Assembly (NCBI GenBank): GCA_965219005.1
Contig: CBDCMS010000003.1
Span: 2,666,001-2,730,000 of the forward strand
Source of the DNA: CAUZIZ01 sp965219005
Lineage (GTDB): Bacteria; Acidobacteriota; UBA6911; RPQK01; JAJDTT01
DNA length: 64,000 bases
Reading direction: 5' to 3'
A model generated the notes under the pieces. The model ran no database searches and was not told the DNA's origin. It saw nothing but the letters and a program-made list of their open reading frames with translations. The position numbers and the translations under genes were made by a program. This document shows positions 7,828 to 16,456 of the stretch, piece by piece (position 1 is the stretch's first letter; each line of letters starts with the position of its first letter).

Positions 7828-9836
7828 TGTGCCCCTTCTCCACCCTTGGCCCGAAGGGCTTCGGTACCCGCTTCGAGGACACGGATGATTTGATCCACGT
7901 CGTACACGCATCCATTCCAGGTGCCCCCGCTGACGGATTGGAGGGCGGCCCATAGTTTCGTGTCTCCCGGCAAACGCGAATGCGCCTGCAGTCCGGGATA
8001 GGGATCACGCGATTTCAGGAGCTCGTCGCTTTCTGCTGCGGAACACCTGGCTCCTCCCCTTCCGACCAGGTTGAGGCTGCCCTCTAGTCTCTTGCGGTCA
8101 ATCACAATTTCAACCATATCCCCATCACGCAATCGACCGATGGGCCCTCCTGCCAACGCCTCTGGCCCCACGTGTCCCACACAGGCCCCGGTCGAGACTC
8201 CTGAGAAGCGGGCGTCGGTGATGACCGCCACGGTCTTCCCCCAGGGGATGAACTTGAGAGCAGATGTCACCTGGTAGATTTCCTCCATTCCCGAACCCGA
8301 AGGCCCGGCGCCGACCAAAACCAGGACGTTTCCGGGCTCCAGGGGACGACCGCTCAGTCCCTTGATCGACTCGACCGCTGCCTTTTCCGAGGTAAAGATT
8401 CGAGCTGGTCCCTGATGTCGATAGACGTTCTCTTCGTCGATCAGTGTGGGGTCGATTGCAGTGGCTTTGATCACCGCACCCTCGGGGGCAAGGTTCCCGG
8501 ATGGGAAGACCAGGGTGCTGGACAATCCGTTCTTCCGGGCTCGATCGGGATCCATGATCACCAGATCAGGATCGATTTCTCCAGCACTCGCCAACGCTTT
8601 TCGAGCCTCCCGGCGCCGATCACTCCCCTCCCACCAGTTGAGCACTTCCGAGAGTTTCTCTCCGGCTGCGGTCATCACCTCCATGTCCAACAAGCCAAGG
8701 TCCCGGAGGTGAAGCATGACCTCGGGGACTCCACCGGTCATGAACACCTGCACCGTAGGATGGTTGCGGGGCCCGTTGGGCAGTACGTCCACCAATCGTG
8801 GCGTACTCCGATTGACGCGACTCCAGTCCTCTACGGTGGGCAAGGGAAGGCCCGCGGCGTGAGCGACGGCTGGAAGATGAAGCAGCAGGTTGGTCGAGCC
8901 ACCGAATGCAGCGTGAACCAACATGGCGTTCTCCAGGGCTCCCCTCGTCAGTATCTTCGACAGTGGAATGCCCTCGGCGCAAAGGTACAGCAGAGCGAGG
9001 GCTGAGCGCCGTGCCATATCGATCCAAACGGGTTGGCCGGACGGACTCAGAGCGCTGTGTGGAAGTGCGATTCCCAGCGCTTCTGCGACCACCTGAGCCG
9101 TGGCAGCCGTTCCCAGAAACTGGCACCCTCCGCCTGCCGAGCCACAAGCCCGGCAGCCCATCGTCGCCGCGTAGTCGAGGTTGATGAGGCCATGCGAAAA
9201 CCGGGCTCCAATGGTCTGCACGGTTCCAGCATCTTCGGCGTCTACCGTCGGCAGCGTCACCCCTCCAGGAACAAGTATTCCAGGCAAATCGGTACAACCC
9301 GCCAAAGCCAGCATCACCGCCGGCAGTCCTTTATCGCAGGTGCCCACGCCCATGACTCCCCGGCGAGTAGGGAGCGATCGAATCAGCCGACGCAGCACGA
9401 TGGCGGCATCGTTCCGGTAGGGGAGGCTGTCCATCATTCCATCGGTTCCCTGGCTACGTCCGTCGCAGGGGTCGCTGCAATAGGCGGCGAAGGGGAGAGC
9501 TCCCCTCTCGCGCAGGGTCTCCGCGGCCTCGCGCACCAACAGTCCTACCTCCCAGTGTCCGGTGTGGTACCCCAAGGCGATCGGCTCACCGTCGTCTCCG
9601 CGAAGACCTCCCAGCGTACTCAGAATGAGATAAGGGTCTCGGCCGGCCTCCTCAGGCCTCCATCCCATGCCTACGTTCTGAGTCATACCGAAGAGATTGC
9701 CGCTAGGTTCTTTCAACAGCATCTCTTCCGTCATCGGGAGCTTTCCAGGCGTGGGCTCGCCGGTCATCCGGGTTTCATCGAGGGACCGACTCGAACCGCG
9801 CAACTCGTCCAAAGAAGGCAATCTGATTTCGCTCAT
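7824..9836 (-). CDS. IlvD/Edd-family sugar-acid dehydratase, YjhG/YagF type
   Basis: At 670 aa it matches the YjhG/YagF (D-xylonate dehydratase) branch rather than ilvD itself: conserved stretches include LTEEM-like PMTEEMLLKEPSGNLFGMT, SDPCDGRSQGTDGM, VASCDKG-type GVGTCDKGLPAVM, GCQFLGTA and ITDARFSGVSTGACVGHVGPEA. Cysteines in SDPCDG, GTCDKG and MGCRACGS could hold the Fe-S cluster. The expected reaction is dehydration of an aldonic acid to a 2-keto-3-deoxy acid. It is the first gene of a two-gene unit with fhs (4-bp overlap). Substrate could be xylonate, gluconate or another aldonate. Confidence 0.9.
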   Translation of the reverse strand: MSEIRLPSLDELRGSSRSLDETRMTGEPTPGKLPMTEEMLLKEPSGNLFGMTQNVGMGWRPEEAGRDPYLILSTLGGLRGDDGEPIALGYHTGHWEVGLLVREAAETLRERGALPFAAYCSDPCDGRSQGTDGMMDSLPYRNDAAIVLRRLIRSLPTRRGVMGVGTCDKGLPAVMLALAGCTDLPGILVPGGVTLPTVDAEDAGTVQTIGARFSHGLINLDYAATMGCRACGSAGGGCQFLGTAATAQVVAEALGIALPHSALSPSGQPVWIDMARRSALALLYLCAEGIPLSKILTRGALENAMLVHAAFGGSTNLLLHLPAVAHAAGLPLPTVEDWSRVNRSTPRLVDVLPNGPRNHPTVQVFMTGGVPEVMLHLRDLGLLDMEVMTAAGEKLSEVLNWWEGSDRRREARKALASAGEIDPDLVIMDPDRARKNGLSSTLVFPSGNLAPEGAVIKATAIDPTLIDEENVYRHQGPARIFTSEKAAVESIKGLSGRPLEPGNVLVLVGAGPSGSGMEEIYQVTSALKFIPWGKTVAVITDARFSGVSTGACVGHVGPEALAGGPIGRLRDGDMVEIVIDRKRLEGSLNLVGRGGARCSAAESDELLKSRDPYPGLQAHSRLPGDTKLWAALQSVSGGTWNGCVYDVDQIIRVLEAGTEALRAKGGEGAQ

Positions 9837-9960
9837 GGCAAATGGCGGGTAGTTGGTTGAGAAGAGGCGTCTGAGGGGAGTTGATAGCGCAGCGCTTGGC
9901 GTTTCAGGAATCCAACTCTATGGGATCGGCTGCGGCTGGTCAAGACCATTGAAATCTCAG

Positions 9961-10144
9961 CTGAAACTTGAATAGTGAACAGTGGTGAAGTGATCAGTGA
10001 ACAGTACCGGAAACAGCTACAGCCAGCAGAGCCGCGAACGACTTGACTCGTTAGCAGTATGCCCCACGTTTCGAGGAGAGAGCTGGACAACAGCAGAATC
10101 TCGCAGATGTCCAACCCCTCGCTCGCGCTTCAGGCTTCCATGGC
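9961..10144. repeat. Composite dispersed repeat, copy 2
   Basis: Close match to the first module of the 2.1-kb copy: CTGAAACTTGAATAGTGAAC, then the GTACCGGAAACAGCTACAGC block, AGAGAGCTGGACAACAGCAG and finally the CCCCTCGCTCGCGCTTCAGG block. It fills much of the 404-bp gap between the divergent dehydratase and aminotransferase genes, so it lies between their promoters. The remaining gap (9837-9960 and 10145-10240) shows no gene. Confidence 0.8.
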
Positions 10145-10240
10145 ATCCTGTCGAAGCTTGACCGTGATGGGGCGCTCCGGTATCGTCCAGAAAAAGAGAG
10201 AAAGCCAACAGATACCTCAAGAGCGATCCGGGAGGGAACA

Positions 10241-11599
10241 GTGTCACAGACTACCAGAACTTCTATCAGTATCAGGCAGGGACAGGAGCGGTACGATCGA
10301 GCCAAGGCCATTTTCCCGGGTGGAACACAGTTGTTCGGGAAGCGCCAGGAGATGTCAGCGCCGCAACAATGGCCTCCCTATTTCTCAGAGGCTCGGGGGT
10401 GCGAAACGGTGGATCTGGATGGGAACCGCTATGTGGACATGTCCATGGCGGGCATCGGAGCCACTTTGCTGGGCTATGCCGACCCGGACGTCACCGAGGC
10501 TGTCGTTGAACGTATAAAGAACGGCTGTATGTGTAGTCTCAACCCTCCCGACGAAGTGGAGCTCGGTGAACTGCTACTCGAGATTCACCCCTGGGCTGAG
10601 ATGGTGAGGCTGGGACGCCTGGGCGGGGAAACCATGATGATTGCCATACGGATTGCCCGGGCTCGAACCGGCCGGGACAAGATCGCTTTTTGCGGTTATC
10701 ACGGATGGCACGACTGGTATCTGGCGGCGAATCTGGCGGTTGGGAGTGAAGCCGACTCGGATCGCCTGGGTGGAGGTCACCTGATGCCAGGCCTCGAGCC
10801 GGCTGGGGTGGCGTCCGGCCTGGCTGGAACGGCGATGCCTTTTACCTACAATAGAATAGATGAGCTCAAGACCATTGTTGATGAGCACGGCACCGGTCTA
10901 GCCGCGATCGTCATGGAGCCAACCCGTAACTTCGATCCTGACCCAGGTTTTCTGGAGAGCGTTCGTGAGTTGGCCAACAGCTCTGGAGCGCGCCTCATTA
11001 TGGACGAGATCACGATTGGCTGGAGGCTAGGCCTGGGAGGAGCCCACTTGCGCTACGGTATTGAGCCGGATCTAGCCGTGTTCGCCAAGACCACCGGAAA
11101 CGGGCATCCCATTGCGGCAGTGATAGGCAATGCCGATACCATGCAGGCGGCGCAGAATACCTTTATCTCGAGCGCACTCTGGACCGAGGCCGTGGGTCCG
11201 GCTGCAGGTGTAGCAACGATCAAGAAGTTCATGAGCCACGATGTCCCTGGTCACGTGCGCCAGATCGGGATGAAGGCCCGTGTTGGACTCGAGCAGATCG
11301 CTGCAGCCCACCGCGTCCCCTTCGGCTGCAGCGGCCACCCAGCCCTGACCTTCTTCGCCTTTGACCATCCCCAGGCTGCAGCGATCCAGACGCTGTGGAC
11401 GGTCCGGATGCTGGAGAAAGGATTTCTGGCAGCAGGCGGCTTCTACCCCACCTATGCCCACCAGGACGAGCATGTAGAACAGTTTCTCGAAGCTTGCGAT
11501 CCCGTTTTTGCCGAGCTGGCTGCCGGCATCGAGAACGGAGATGTGGAGCAGCGGATCGGAGGACCCGTTAAACACACCGGTTTCAGACGTCTGACCTAG
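10241..11599 (+). CDS. Class III aminotransferase, glutamate-1-semialdehyde aminomutase-like
   Basis: A 452-aa PLP fold-type I enzyme. It has the family N-terminus (FPGGTQLFGK), a PLP-binding Asp in MDEITIGWRLG (D255), and the probable Schiff-base Lys K283 in FAKTTGNGHP. The usual GTE phosphate-binding motif reads GGETMM here. Start is GTG with GGAGGG five to nine bases upstream. It resembles the GSA-aminomutase-like aminotransferases used on sugar or amino-acid substrates, not necessarily HemL: GSA-specific context (other hem genes) is absent. It is divergent from the dehydratase/fhs pair and may belong to the same metabolic theme. Confidence 0.85.
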   Translation: MSQTTRTSISIRQGQERYDRAKAIFPGGTQLFGKRQEMSAPQQWPPYFSEARGCETVDLDGNRYVDMSMAGIGATLLGYADPDVTEAVVERIKNGCMCSLNPPDEVELGELLLEIHPWAEMVRLGRLGGETMMIAIRIARARTGRDKIAFCGYHGWHDWYLAANLAVGSEADSDRLGGGHLMPGLEPAGVASGLAGTAMPFTYNRIDELKTIVDEHGTGLAAIVMEPTRNFDPDPGFLESVRELANSSGARLIMDEITIGWRLGLGGAHLRYGIEPDLAVFAKTTGNGHPIAAVIGNADTMQAAQNTFISSALWTEAVGPAAGVATIKKFMSHDVPGHVRQIGMKARVGLEQIAAAHRVPFGCSGHPALTFFAFDHPQAAAIQTLWTVRMLEKGFLAAGGFYPTYAHQDEHVEQFLEACDPVFAELAAGIENGDVEQRIGGPVKHTGFRRLT

Positions 11600-11716
11600 T
11601 TGCTTGGCGTCAGTCAACGACGATGGCGAGATTATTGGTCGCGGTTGGGCGACCACTTTGAACAATTGACGATCAAGTTCGATCTCAATATCATAAGAAT
11701 CAACTGGGGGGCTTCG

Positions 11717-12277
11717 ATGAGAAACAAACTTATTACTGCGATGTTTGTGGTTGTCCTCATTTCGGTGGGGATGGCACAGTCCCGGGAGCGAGCCGGTCAT
11801 TTTGGTGGTAATACCGGGGGATCGGCCTTCTTCGGTCACGTCCTCAGCAATCGGATCGGCATCTTTCCCGTCTCTTCTGGGTTCAGCGGGCTCGGTCTGG
11901 GTTTTCCCCGACACCGATCTCGCTCCCTGTTCCACCAGGGTCGCCGTTCGTTGTTCACCCACCAGCGGGAGGGGTTCGGTCTGGGTGGTTATGGATTCCA
12001 CGGGAGCAGTTTTCTCACCTGGCCCTGGAACTACACGGATCAGCCAACCGACACCGATCGCTTCGTGGAGAGTTGGAAAGATCACGATCCGTTCGAGAAC
12101 AGGGCGACCTCCGGCTTCTCCAACTCGGCACTTCTTCAAGAAGGGATGAGCGAAGAGAAAGTGGTCCAGGCGGTGGGGTCTCCGGCAGAGAAATTTCGGC
12201 TAGGACCTCGCGAAACCTGGAAGTACTCAGGCTACTCGCTTGTGTTCGAGCAAGGTGCGCTGAAGCAGATCCGGTAA
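11717..12277 (+). CDS. Secreted protein with C-terminal BamE/SmpA-like domain
   Basis: A 186-aa protein starting at the ATG of MRNKLITAMFVVVLISVGMAQS, a clear signal peptide. The mature N-terminal half is rich in Gly, Ser, Phe, His and Arg and low in complexity (HFGGNTGG, RHRSRSLF). The last 50 residues resemble the small SmpA/OmlA/BamE fold: GMSEEKVVQAVGSP, ETWKYSGYSLVFEQGALKQIR. An in-frame TTG at 11600 would add 39 residues before the signal peptide and is rejected. It precedes a CsgG-family gene by 93 bp. Function unknown; envelope location likely. Confidence 0.7.
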   Translation: MRNKLITAMFVVVLISVGMAQSRERAGHFGGNTGGSAFFGHVLSNRIGIFPVSSGFSGLGLGFPRHRSRSLFHQGRRSLFTHQREGFGLGGYGFHGSSFLTWPWNYTDQPTDTDRFVESWKDHDPFENRATSGFSNSALLQEGMSEEKVVQAVGSPAEKFRLGPRETWKYSGYSLVFEQGALKQIR

Positions 12278-12370
12278 CCAGGGAAGGGTTCGCAGGCGCG
12301 AGTCCTGAGGGTTTTCTCCCAGGCGACAAGTCATCAACAATAAGTCTAGAAAAAAGAGGGGATTCTGGTA

Positions 12371-12805
12371 ATGAGGAAGTTACTGTTTTACTCGGTTTTT
12401 CTGCTTGGTTTTACGAGTCTCAACCTGGTTGCACAGAAGAAGCGTGTAGCCATCGTCGACTTTGATTTTGGGACTGTTCAGCGGTGGTGGGGCGGCAACT
12501 GGGATATCGGCAAAGGAATCGCGGATATGGTCGTCAACGAGCTAGTAAACGACGGCACCTATTCCGTGATCGAGCGAAAGAAGATGAACCTGGTAATGGC
12601 CGAGCAGAACTTTTCCAACAGCGACCGCGCCGATGCTAGTACCGCTGCCAAGATCGGTAAGCTTCTGAGCGTGAACGGGATGATCGTGGGGTCCATCACC
12701 CAGTTCGGCACCGAAAAGAAGGGCTTCAGCCTCGGCGGCGTTGGAGGAAGATTCGGCAAATACGGGGGGGCAAGATCGGGACCCAGAAGGGCATTGCGAA
12801 CGTGA
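12371..12805 (+). CDS. CsgG-family protein, N-terminal part (frame broken at G7)
   Basis: MRKLLFYSVFLLGFTSLNLVAQ is a signal peptide; the next 110 residues are a CsgG/curli-assembly fold (RVAIVDFDFGTVQ, GIADMVVNELV, YSVIERKKMN, MIVGSITQFG). After KYGG the frame turns into ARSGPRRALRT and stops, while the -1 frame continues as GKIGTQKGIANVKLTARIVDINTGEIL, the expected family sequence. The change occurs at a run of seven G (12764-12770). One extra G would restore a single protein of about 316 codons together with the next entry. Explanation may be slippage, a recent mutation, or a homopolymer error. Confidence 0.8.
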   Translation: MRKLLFYSVFLLGFTSLNLVAQKKRVAIVDFDFGTVQRWWGGNWDIGKGIADMVVNELVNDGTYSVIERKKMNLVMAEQNFSNSDRADASTAAKIGKLLSVNGMIVGSITQFGTEKKGFSLGGVGGRFGKYGGARSGPRRALRT

Positions 12806-13320
12806 AGCTTACCGCTCGCATCGTCGACATCAACACGGGTGAGATTCTGGCTTCCAAGACCGGGGAAGGGAAGTCCAAGAGGAAGGGTCTGATGCTCGGA
12901 GGCGGAGGTGCCGGAGGGGGCGGCTTCGGTGCAGGTGGTATCAGCATGACGAGCAGCGACTTCCGCGAGACCATTATTGGCGAAGCCACGGAAGCTGCAG
13001 TGAAGGACCTGTCTGCACAGCTGATCAAGGACTACAGAAAGCTGCCCGATGTCGAGTATGTGATCCGGGGCATGATTGCGGATGTCGACGGATCCTCGCT
13101 CATTCTCAACGTAGGGAGTGGCGCGGGACTCAAAGCCGGTGATACCTTGAAGATCCTGCGGGTGAAGCGCACCGTCAAGGATCCCGCCACCGGAAAGGTC
13201 CTTCGCGAGATCACTACCTCTCTGGGAGAAGCCAGGATCGACGACGTGGATGAAGGCTCCTCGATGGCGACGGTCATTTCCGGATCGGGAGTGAAGGTCG
13301 GAGACCTGGTCAGGAACTAG
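12802..13320 (+). CDS. CsgG-family protein, C-terminal part (continuation after frameshift)
   Basis: This frame carries the remainder of the CsgG-like domain (KLTARIVDINTGEIL, Gly-rich loop GGGGAGGGGFGAGG, AVKDLSAQLI) and a C-terminal region VEYVIRGMIADVDGSSLILN..GAGLKAGDTLKILRV, similar to the small beta domain that follows CsgG in many Acidobacteriota proteins. A GTG at 12802 overlaps the stop of the upstream part by four bases, so independent re-initiation is formally possible, but the domain is cut through its middle, so one interrupted gene is far more likely. Confidence 0.8.
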   Translation: MKLTARIVDINTGEILASKTGEGKSKRKGLMLGGGGAGGGGFGAGGISMTSSDFRETIIGEATEAAVKDLSAQLIKDYRKLPDVEYVIRGMIADVDGSSLILNVGSGAGLKAGDTLKILRVKRTVKDPATGKVLREITTSLGEARIDDVDEGSSMATVISGSGVKVGDLVRN

Positions 13321-13380
13321 TCGCCGGTTGCTTTCCGGCCCAAGCTCTTTAGCAATCGACGGAAATCGGGTATATCTTTA

Positions 13381-13413
13381 CGGGCGGTCGTATTGGCCGC
13401 CCGTTTTCTTTTT
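13381..13413 (+). terminator. Rho-independent terminator
   Basis: CGGGCGG and CCGCCCG form a 7-bp GC stem with a 9-base loop, followed directly by TTTTCTTTTT. It lies 60 bp after the CsgG stop and ends about 21 bp before the aldehyde dehydrogenase ATG, so it terminates the CsgG unit and could also act as an attenuator-like element if transcription of the next gene starts upstream of it. Confidence 0.8.
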
Positions 13414-13434
13414 AACGTCTAAGGAGAGTTTTCC

Positions 13435-14853
13435 ATGAAGATGTTTATCCAGGGTGAGTGGACCGATGCCGCCAACCAGATTCAAGTCAAGAACCCCTAC
13501 GATGATTCCGTCGTAGACACGGTGCCCAGGGGGAGTGTGTCGGATGTCGACGCGGCCATTGCCGGCGCCGTTGAGGGTGCCAGGATCATGCGAGAGATGC
13601 CCGCCTACGACCGGGCTCAGATCCTCTTCGCCACCGCCGCACTGATGATTGAGCGGACCGAAGATCTGGCTCGAACCATCAGCTCTGAGGAGGGGAAGAT
13701 TCTGGCGGAGGGTCGGTTTGAGGCCAGTCGTGCCGCCGAGATCATCCAGCTCTCGGCCGAAGAAGCCAAGCGTCTAAAAGGCGAGGTGCTCCCTCTCGAC
13801 TCAGCTCCCGGCGGAGCAGGTCGATTCGGATTCACGCTTCGGGTCCCCTGCGGGGTCGTCGCAGCCATAAGTCCTTTTAATTTTCCGCTGCACCTGGTCT
13901 GCCACAAGGTAGGACCTGCGCTGGCGGCGGGTAATTCAGTGGTCGTCAAGCCTGCCACCGATACCCCTCTCTCCGCTCTGAAGCTGGTGGAGTTGCTGCT
14001 GGAAGCGGGTCTTCCACCTCAGGCTGTCGCCTGTGTCACTGGGCCCGGAGGCGAGGTGGGCGATGCCCTTTCCGGCGACAAGCGTGTTCGCAAAATCACC
14101 TTCACCGGCAGCTTCGAAGTAGGTGAGCACATCTGCAAGGTTGCAGGCATGAAGAAGGTCACGATGGAGCTGGGCTCGAACGCTCCTCTGGTCGTTATGG
14201 ACGACGCCGATCTGGACAAGGTGGCTGCTGCCACGGTCACAACTGGCTTCTCCAATGCTGGCCAGGTCTGTATTTCCGCTCAGCGGGTGCTGGCAGATCG
14301 CAAGGTCTACGACGATTTTCTGGGTCGTCTCAAGTCGAACGTCGAAGCCCTGAATGTGGGTGACCAATTGGACGAAGAGATCACAATGGGCCCCATGGTC
14401 CGGGAGAGCGACGCCATCCGGGTGGGAGATTGGATTCAGGAAGCCGTGGGCGGCGGCGCCCGGCTGATCACGGGCGGCGATCGTAACGGAGCGGTGCTGC
14501 AGCCCGCCATCCTCGCAGATGTCGATCCAGACATGCGGATCAGCCGAGAAGAGGTTTTCGGTCCTGCAGTTGCGGTTAGCCACTTCAGTGATGCCAACGA
14601 AGCCATTGCCAGTGCCAATGACACCCGCTACGGGTTATCCGCAGCGATCTTCACCCAGGATATCGACCGCGCCCTGCGTTTTGCCCGCGAAGTCGACAGT
14701 GGCAACATCCACATCAACTGGGGACCCCAATGGCGCGCCGATTTCATGCCCTACGGAGGTCTCAAGGACAGCGGAATGGGGAAAGAAGGTCCCAAGTATG
14801 CCGTCGAGGAAATGACCGAGTTGAAGATGGTGGTGGTCAACCTACAGGCATAG
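13435..14853 (+). CDS. NAD(P)-dependent aldehyde dehydrogenase
   Basis: A 472-aa ALDH superfamily enzyme with intact catalytic residues: N149 (SPFNFP), E245 (MELGSNAP) and nucleophile C279 (NAGQVCIS); EEVFGPAVAV and GGLKDSGMGKEGP are also present. AAGGAGAG lies upstream of the ATG. It resembles the lactaldehyde / glyceraldehyde-3-phosphate (non-phosphorylating) branch. With a sugar-acid dehydratase in the neighbourhood, a semialdehyde from sugar-acid breakdown (for example alpha-ketoglutarate semialdehyde) is a possible substrate, but no 2-keto-3-deoxy-acid dehydratase is seen in the window. Convergent with the GT87 gene. Confidence 0.9.
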   Translation: MKMFIQGEWTDAANQIQVKNPYDDSVVDTVPRGSVSDVDAAIAGAVEGARIMREMPAYDRAQILFATAALMIERTEDLARTISSEEGKILAEGRFEASRAAEIIQLSAEEAKRLKGEVLPLDSAPGGAGRFGFTLRVPCGVVAAISPFNFPLHLVCHKVGPALAAGNSVVVKPATDTPLSALKLVELLLEAGLPPQAVACVTGPGGEVGDALSGDKRVRKITFTGSFEVGEHICKVAGMKKVTMELGSNAPLVVMDDADLDKVAAATVTTGFSNAGQVCISAQRVLADRKVYDDFLGRLKSNVEALNVGDQLDEEITMGPMVRESDAIRVGDWIQEAVGGGARLITGGDRNGAVLQPAILADVDPDMRISREEVFGPAVAVSHFSDANEAIASANDTRYGLSAAIFTQDIDRALRFAREVDSGNIHINWGPQWRADFMPYGGLKDSGMGKEGPKYAVEEMTELKMVVVNLQA

Positions 14854-14878
14854 CGGGGGCTGCAACCGACGTGGCTTC

Positions 14879-14942
14879 GGTCTCCAGGCCGAAGTTATAT
14901 TGCCTTCGAGCCTTATAGCTCGACCCCGGCGGCCTGGAGACC
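14879..14942. terminator. Inverted repeat between convergent genes
   Basis: GGTCTCCAGGCC (14879-14890) pairs with GGCCTGGAGACC (14931-14942), with further imperfect pairing outside. It sits exactly between the stops of the convergent ALDH and GT87 genes, so a bidirectional terminator is possible. One arm with its flank (CTGGTCTCCAGGCCGAAGT) recurs at about 57977-57995, so it may instead be part of a dispersed sequence. Confidence 0.5.
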
Positions 14943-14958
14943 ACCGCTACGGCCTGCC

Positions 14959-16101
14959 CTAGACAACTCCCGACATCCGCAGTCGGTAGAGAGACGCAAC
15001 TACGACTAGGAAGCAGAGCGTTATCGGCGAATACGACATGAACAATGCGTAGCCGCTGCGCCCTAGTACATCGTAGAGGCTGAAGCCTATGGTGATGAAT
15101 GCGACTCCCGTTACGATCCTCGAACCCGGCGAGAGGTCTCCAAAATAGTTGACAAGACACATGATGGCAGGCGTCGAAAGCACCAATGTATAGTCCCAAC
15201 CCGAGGGTGAGAGGAGCGGAATCAAAGTCAGCAGGAGAGACATCTCGAGATACTCTGGAAAGATCCGATCCGAGCGCTTGCAAAAGACGAAAACAAAGAC
15301 GGTGACGAGTGCGCCGATCGTCACCAGCGACAGGGTAAACGCGCCAGCACCTATCCCCAGCCATTTCGAATACATGCCGAGAATGGACACGCTGTCCTGG
15401 GAGGTCAGATTCGGAATTGTCGTGCCGAACGTGGACTCTGTCCATCCGCGCAGGAGACGAAGGTTCCCGTCGAGTCCGTAGACAAGACTCGGCAGCAAGA
15501 GCGCCAGGAGCAAAACCGCACAGAGGGTGACGAACGAGCGGGCCCGCCGCCTGAGAGCCAGGTAGGGGAGAAAGATGACCGCGTAGGGCTTGGCCACAAT
15601 GGCGAGGCTCAGGAGCAGTCCTGACCAGGTCTCCTTCCCTGACCTCATCTGGCGCACGGCCAGAAGGACCAGCGACAGCATCAACAGATTGCTCTGGCCC
15701 AGGACCAGCTCGTGTCCGTAGAACTTGGCCAACACAATCAAAGTGAACAGGAGCAGGATCCAAGCGGGTTTGTGATGGTGTGGGAGCAGTCGCCAGCTAC
15801 AGAATAGAATCAGGAAGATGAGCCCCACTGAGAGTGCGTACCAGAGTGTTCTGGCAAGGGGCAGGGAGAGTCTCGACAGAGGGGAAACTGCCATCGCGAA
15901 CGCCGGCAGATACTTGAACTGGTAGTGCCCATCGTCGGCGCGATACAGAGATTCTGCTGCCATCGCTCTCGTCCCGGCCTGCCAGTAGACCTCGAAGTCG
16001 CGCATCTTGTGCTGGACCTTGGCCTGAAACAGAAGAGCAAAGAGGAAAACCAGCGCCAGCATCAGAAGCCCAAGGAGGAGGTTCCACTTCGATACTCTCA
16101 A
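14959..16101 (-). CDS. GT87 (DUF2029) polyprenyl-phosphate-dependent glycosyltransferase
   Basis: This 380-aa polytopic membrane protein has about ten hydrophobic segments (first: LLLGLLMLALVFLFALLF). Motifs typical of GT87/DUF2029 are the acidic RDFEVYWQAGTRA after the first membrane helix, FKYLPAFAMAVSPLS, and GQSNLLML. The family (for example PimE) transfers mannose or other sugars from polyprenyl phosphate on the outer face of the inner membrane; the sugar here is unknown. The start appears to be a TTG with no clear Shine-Dalgarno. It stands alone, with a dispersed repeat upstream. Confidence 0.82.
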   Translation of the reverse strand: MRVSKWNLLLGLLMLALVFLFALLFQAKVQHKMRDFEVYWQAGTRAMAAESLYRADDGHYQFKYLPAFAMAVSPLSRLSLPLARTLWYALSVGLIFLILFCSWRLLPHHHKPAWILLLFTLIVLAKFYGHELVLGQSNLLMLSLVLLAVRQMRSGKETWSGLLLSLAIVAKPYAVIFLPYLALRRRARSFVTLCAVLLLALLLPSLVYGLDGNLRLLRGWTESTFGTTIPNLTSQDSVSILGMYSKWLGIGAGAFTLSLVTIGALVTVFVFVFCKRSDRIFPEYLEMSLLLTLIPLLSPSGWDYTLVLSTPAIMCLVNYFGDLSPGSRIVTGVAFITIGFSLYDVLGRSGYALFMSYSPITLCFLVVVASLYRLRMSGVV

Positions 16102-16192
16102 AGTACTGACTCGAATTCGTTTGGCCCGGTTGCAGGCTGTCGCTCCCTCAGCCGTGCTGGACGGTTCGAAGGGAATCTTCAGGCCGGGGATA

Positions 16193-16450
16193 GGGGAGAT
16201 TCTGCTGTTGTCCAGCTCTCTCCTCGAAACTGGGGATCATACTGCCGACAAGTCACGTCGTTCGCGGCTCCGCCAGACCTGGCTTCGTCATACTGGCAGT
16301 TCCACCCGCTGGCAGTTCCACCCGTTCGCGGCACTGTCGGCTGCAACTGTTTCCGATACCGCCCACTGATCACTGATCGCTGATCACTGCACCACTGTAC
16401 CACGGCACCACTACACTACCCCTCACTTGCACTACTGCTCACTGTTCACG
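16193..16450. repeat. Composite dispersed repeat, copy 3 (reverse orientation, degenerate)
   Basis: Read on the minus strand it contains the GTTTCGAGGAGAGAGCTGGACAACAGCAGAATCTC block and the CAGAGCCGCGAACGACTTGACT-like block of copies 1 and 2 in part, with an internal duplication (CTGGCAGTTCCACCCG twice) and a region of short alternating motifs (CACTGATCACTGATCGCTGATCACTG). It fills the 355-bp gap upstream of the GT87 gene and downstream of the TonB receptor stop. No gene is seen. Confidence 0.7.
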
Positions 16451-16456
16451 TCTTAC

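Noticed and set aside
11072..12139. 355-codon reverse-strand frame
   Set aside because: Antisense to the aminotransferase and BamE-like genes; composition typical of an antisense shadow and no domain recognisable.
14837..15763. 308-codon reverse-strand frame overlapping the GT87 gene in another frame
   Set aside because: GT87 reading is strongly supported by membrane segments and motifs; this frame is a shadow.
16330..16450. Short repeated words (CACTGATCACTGATCGC, CACCACTGTACCACGG) as a possible CRISPR or iteron array
   Set aside because: Units are not of constant length or spacing and lie in a degenerate dispersed repeat copy; no cas or rep genes.
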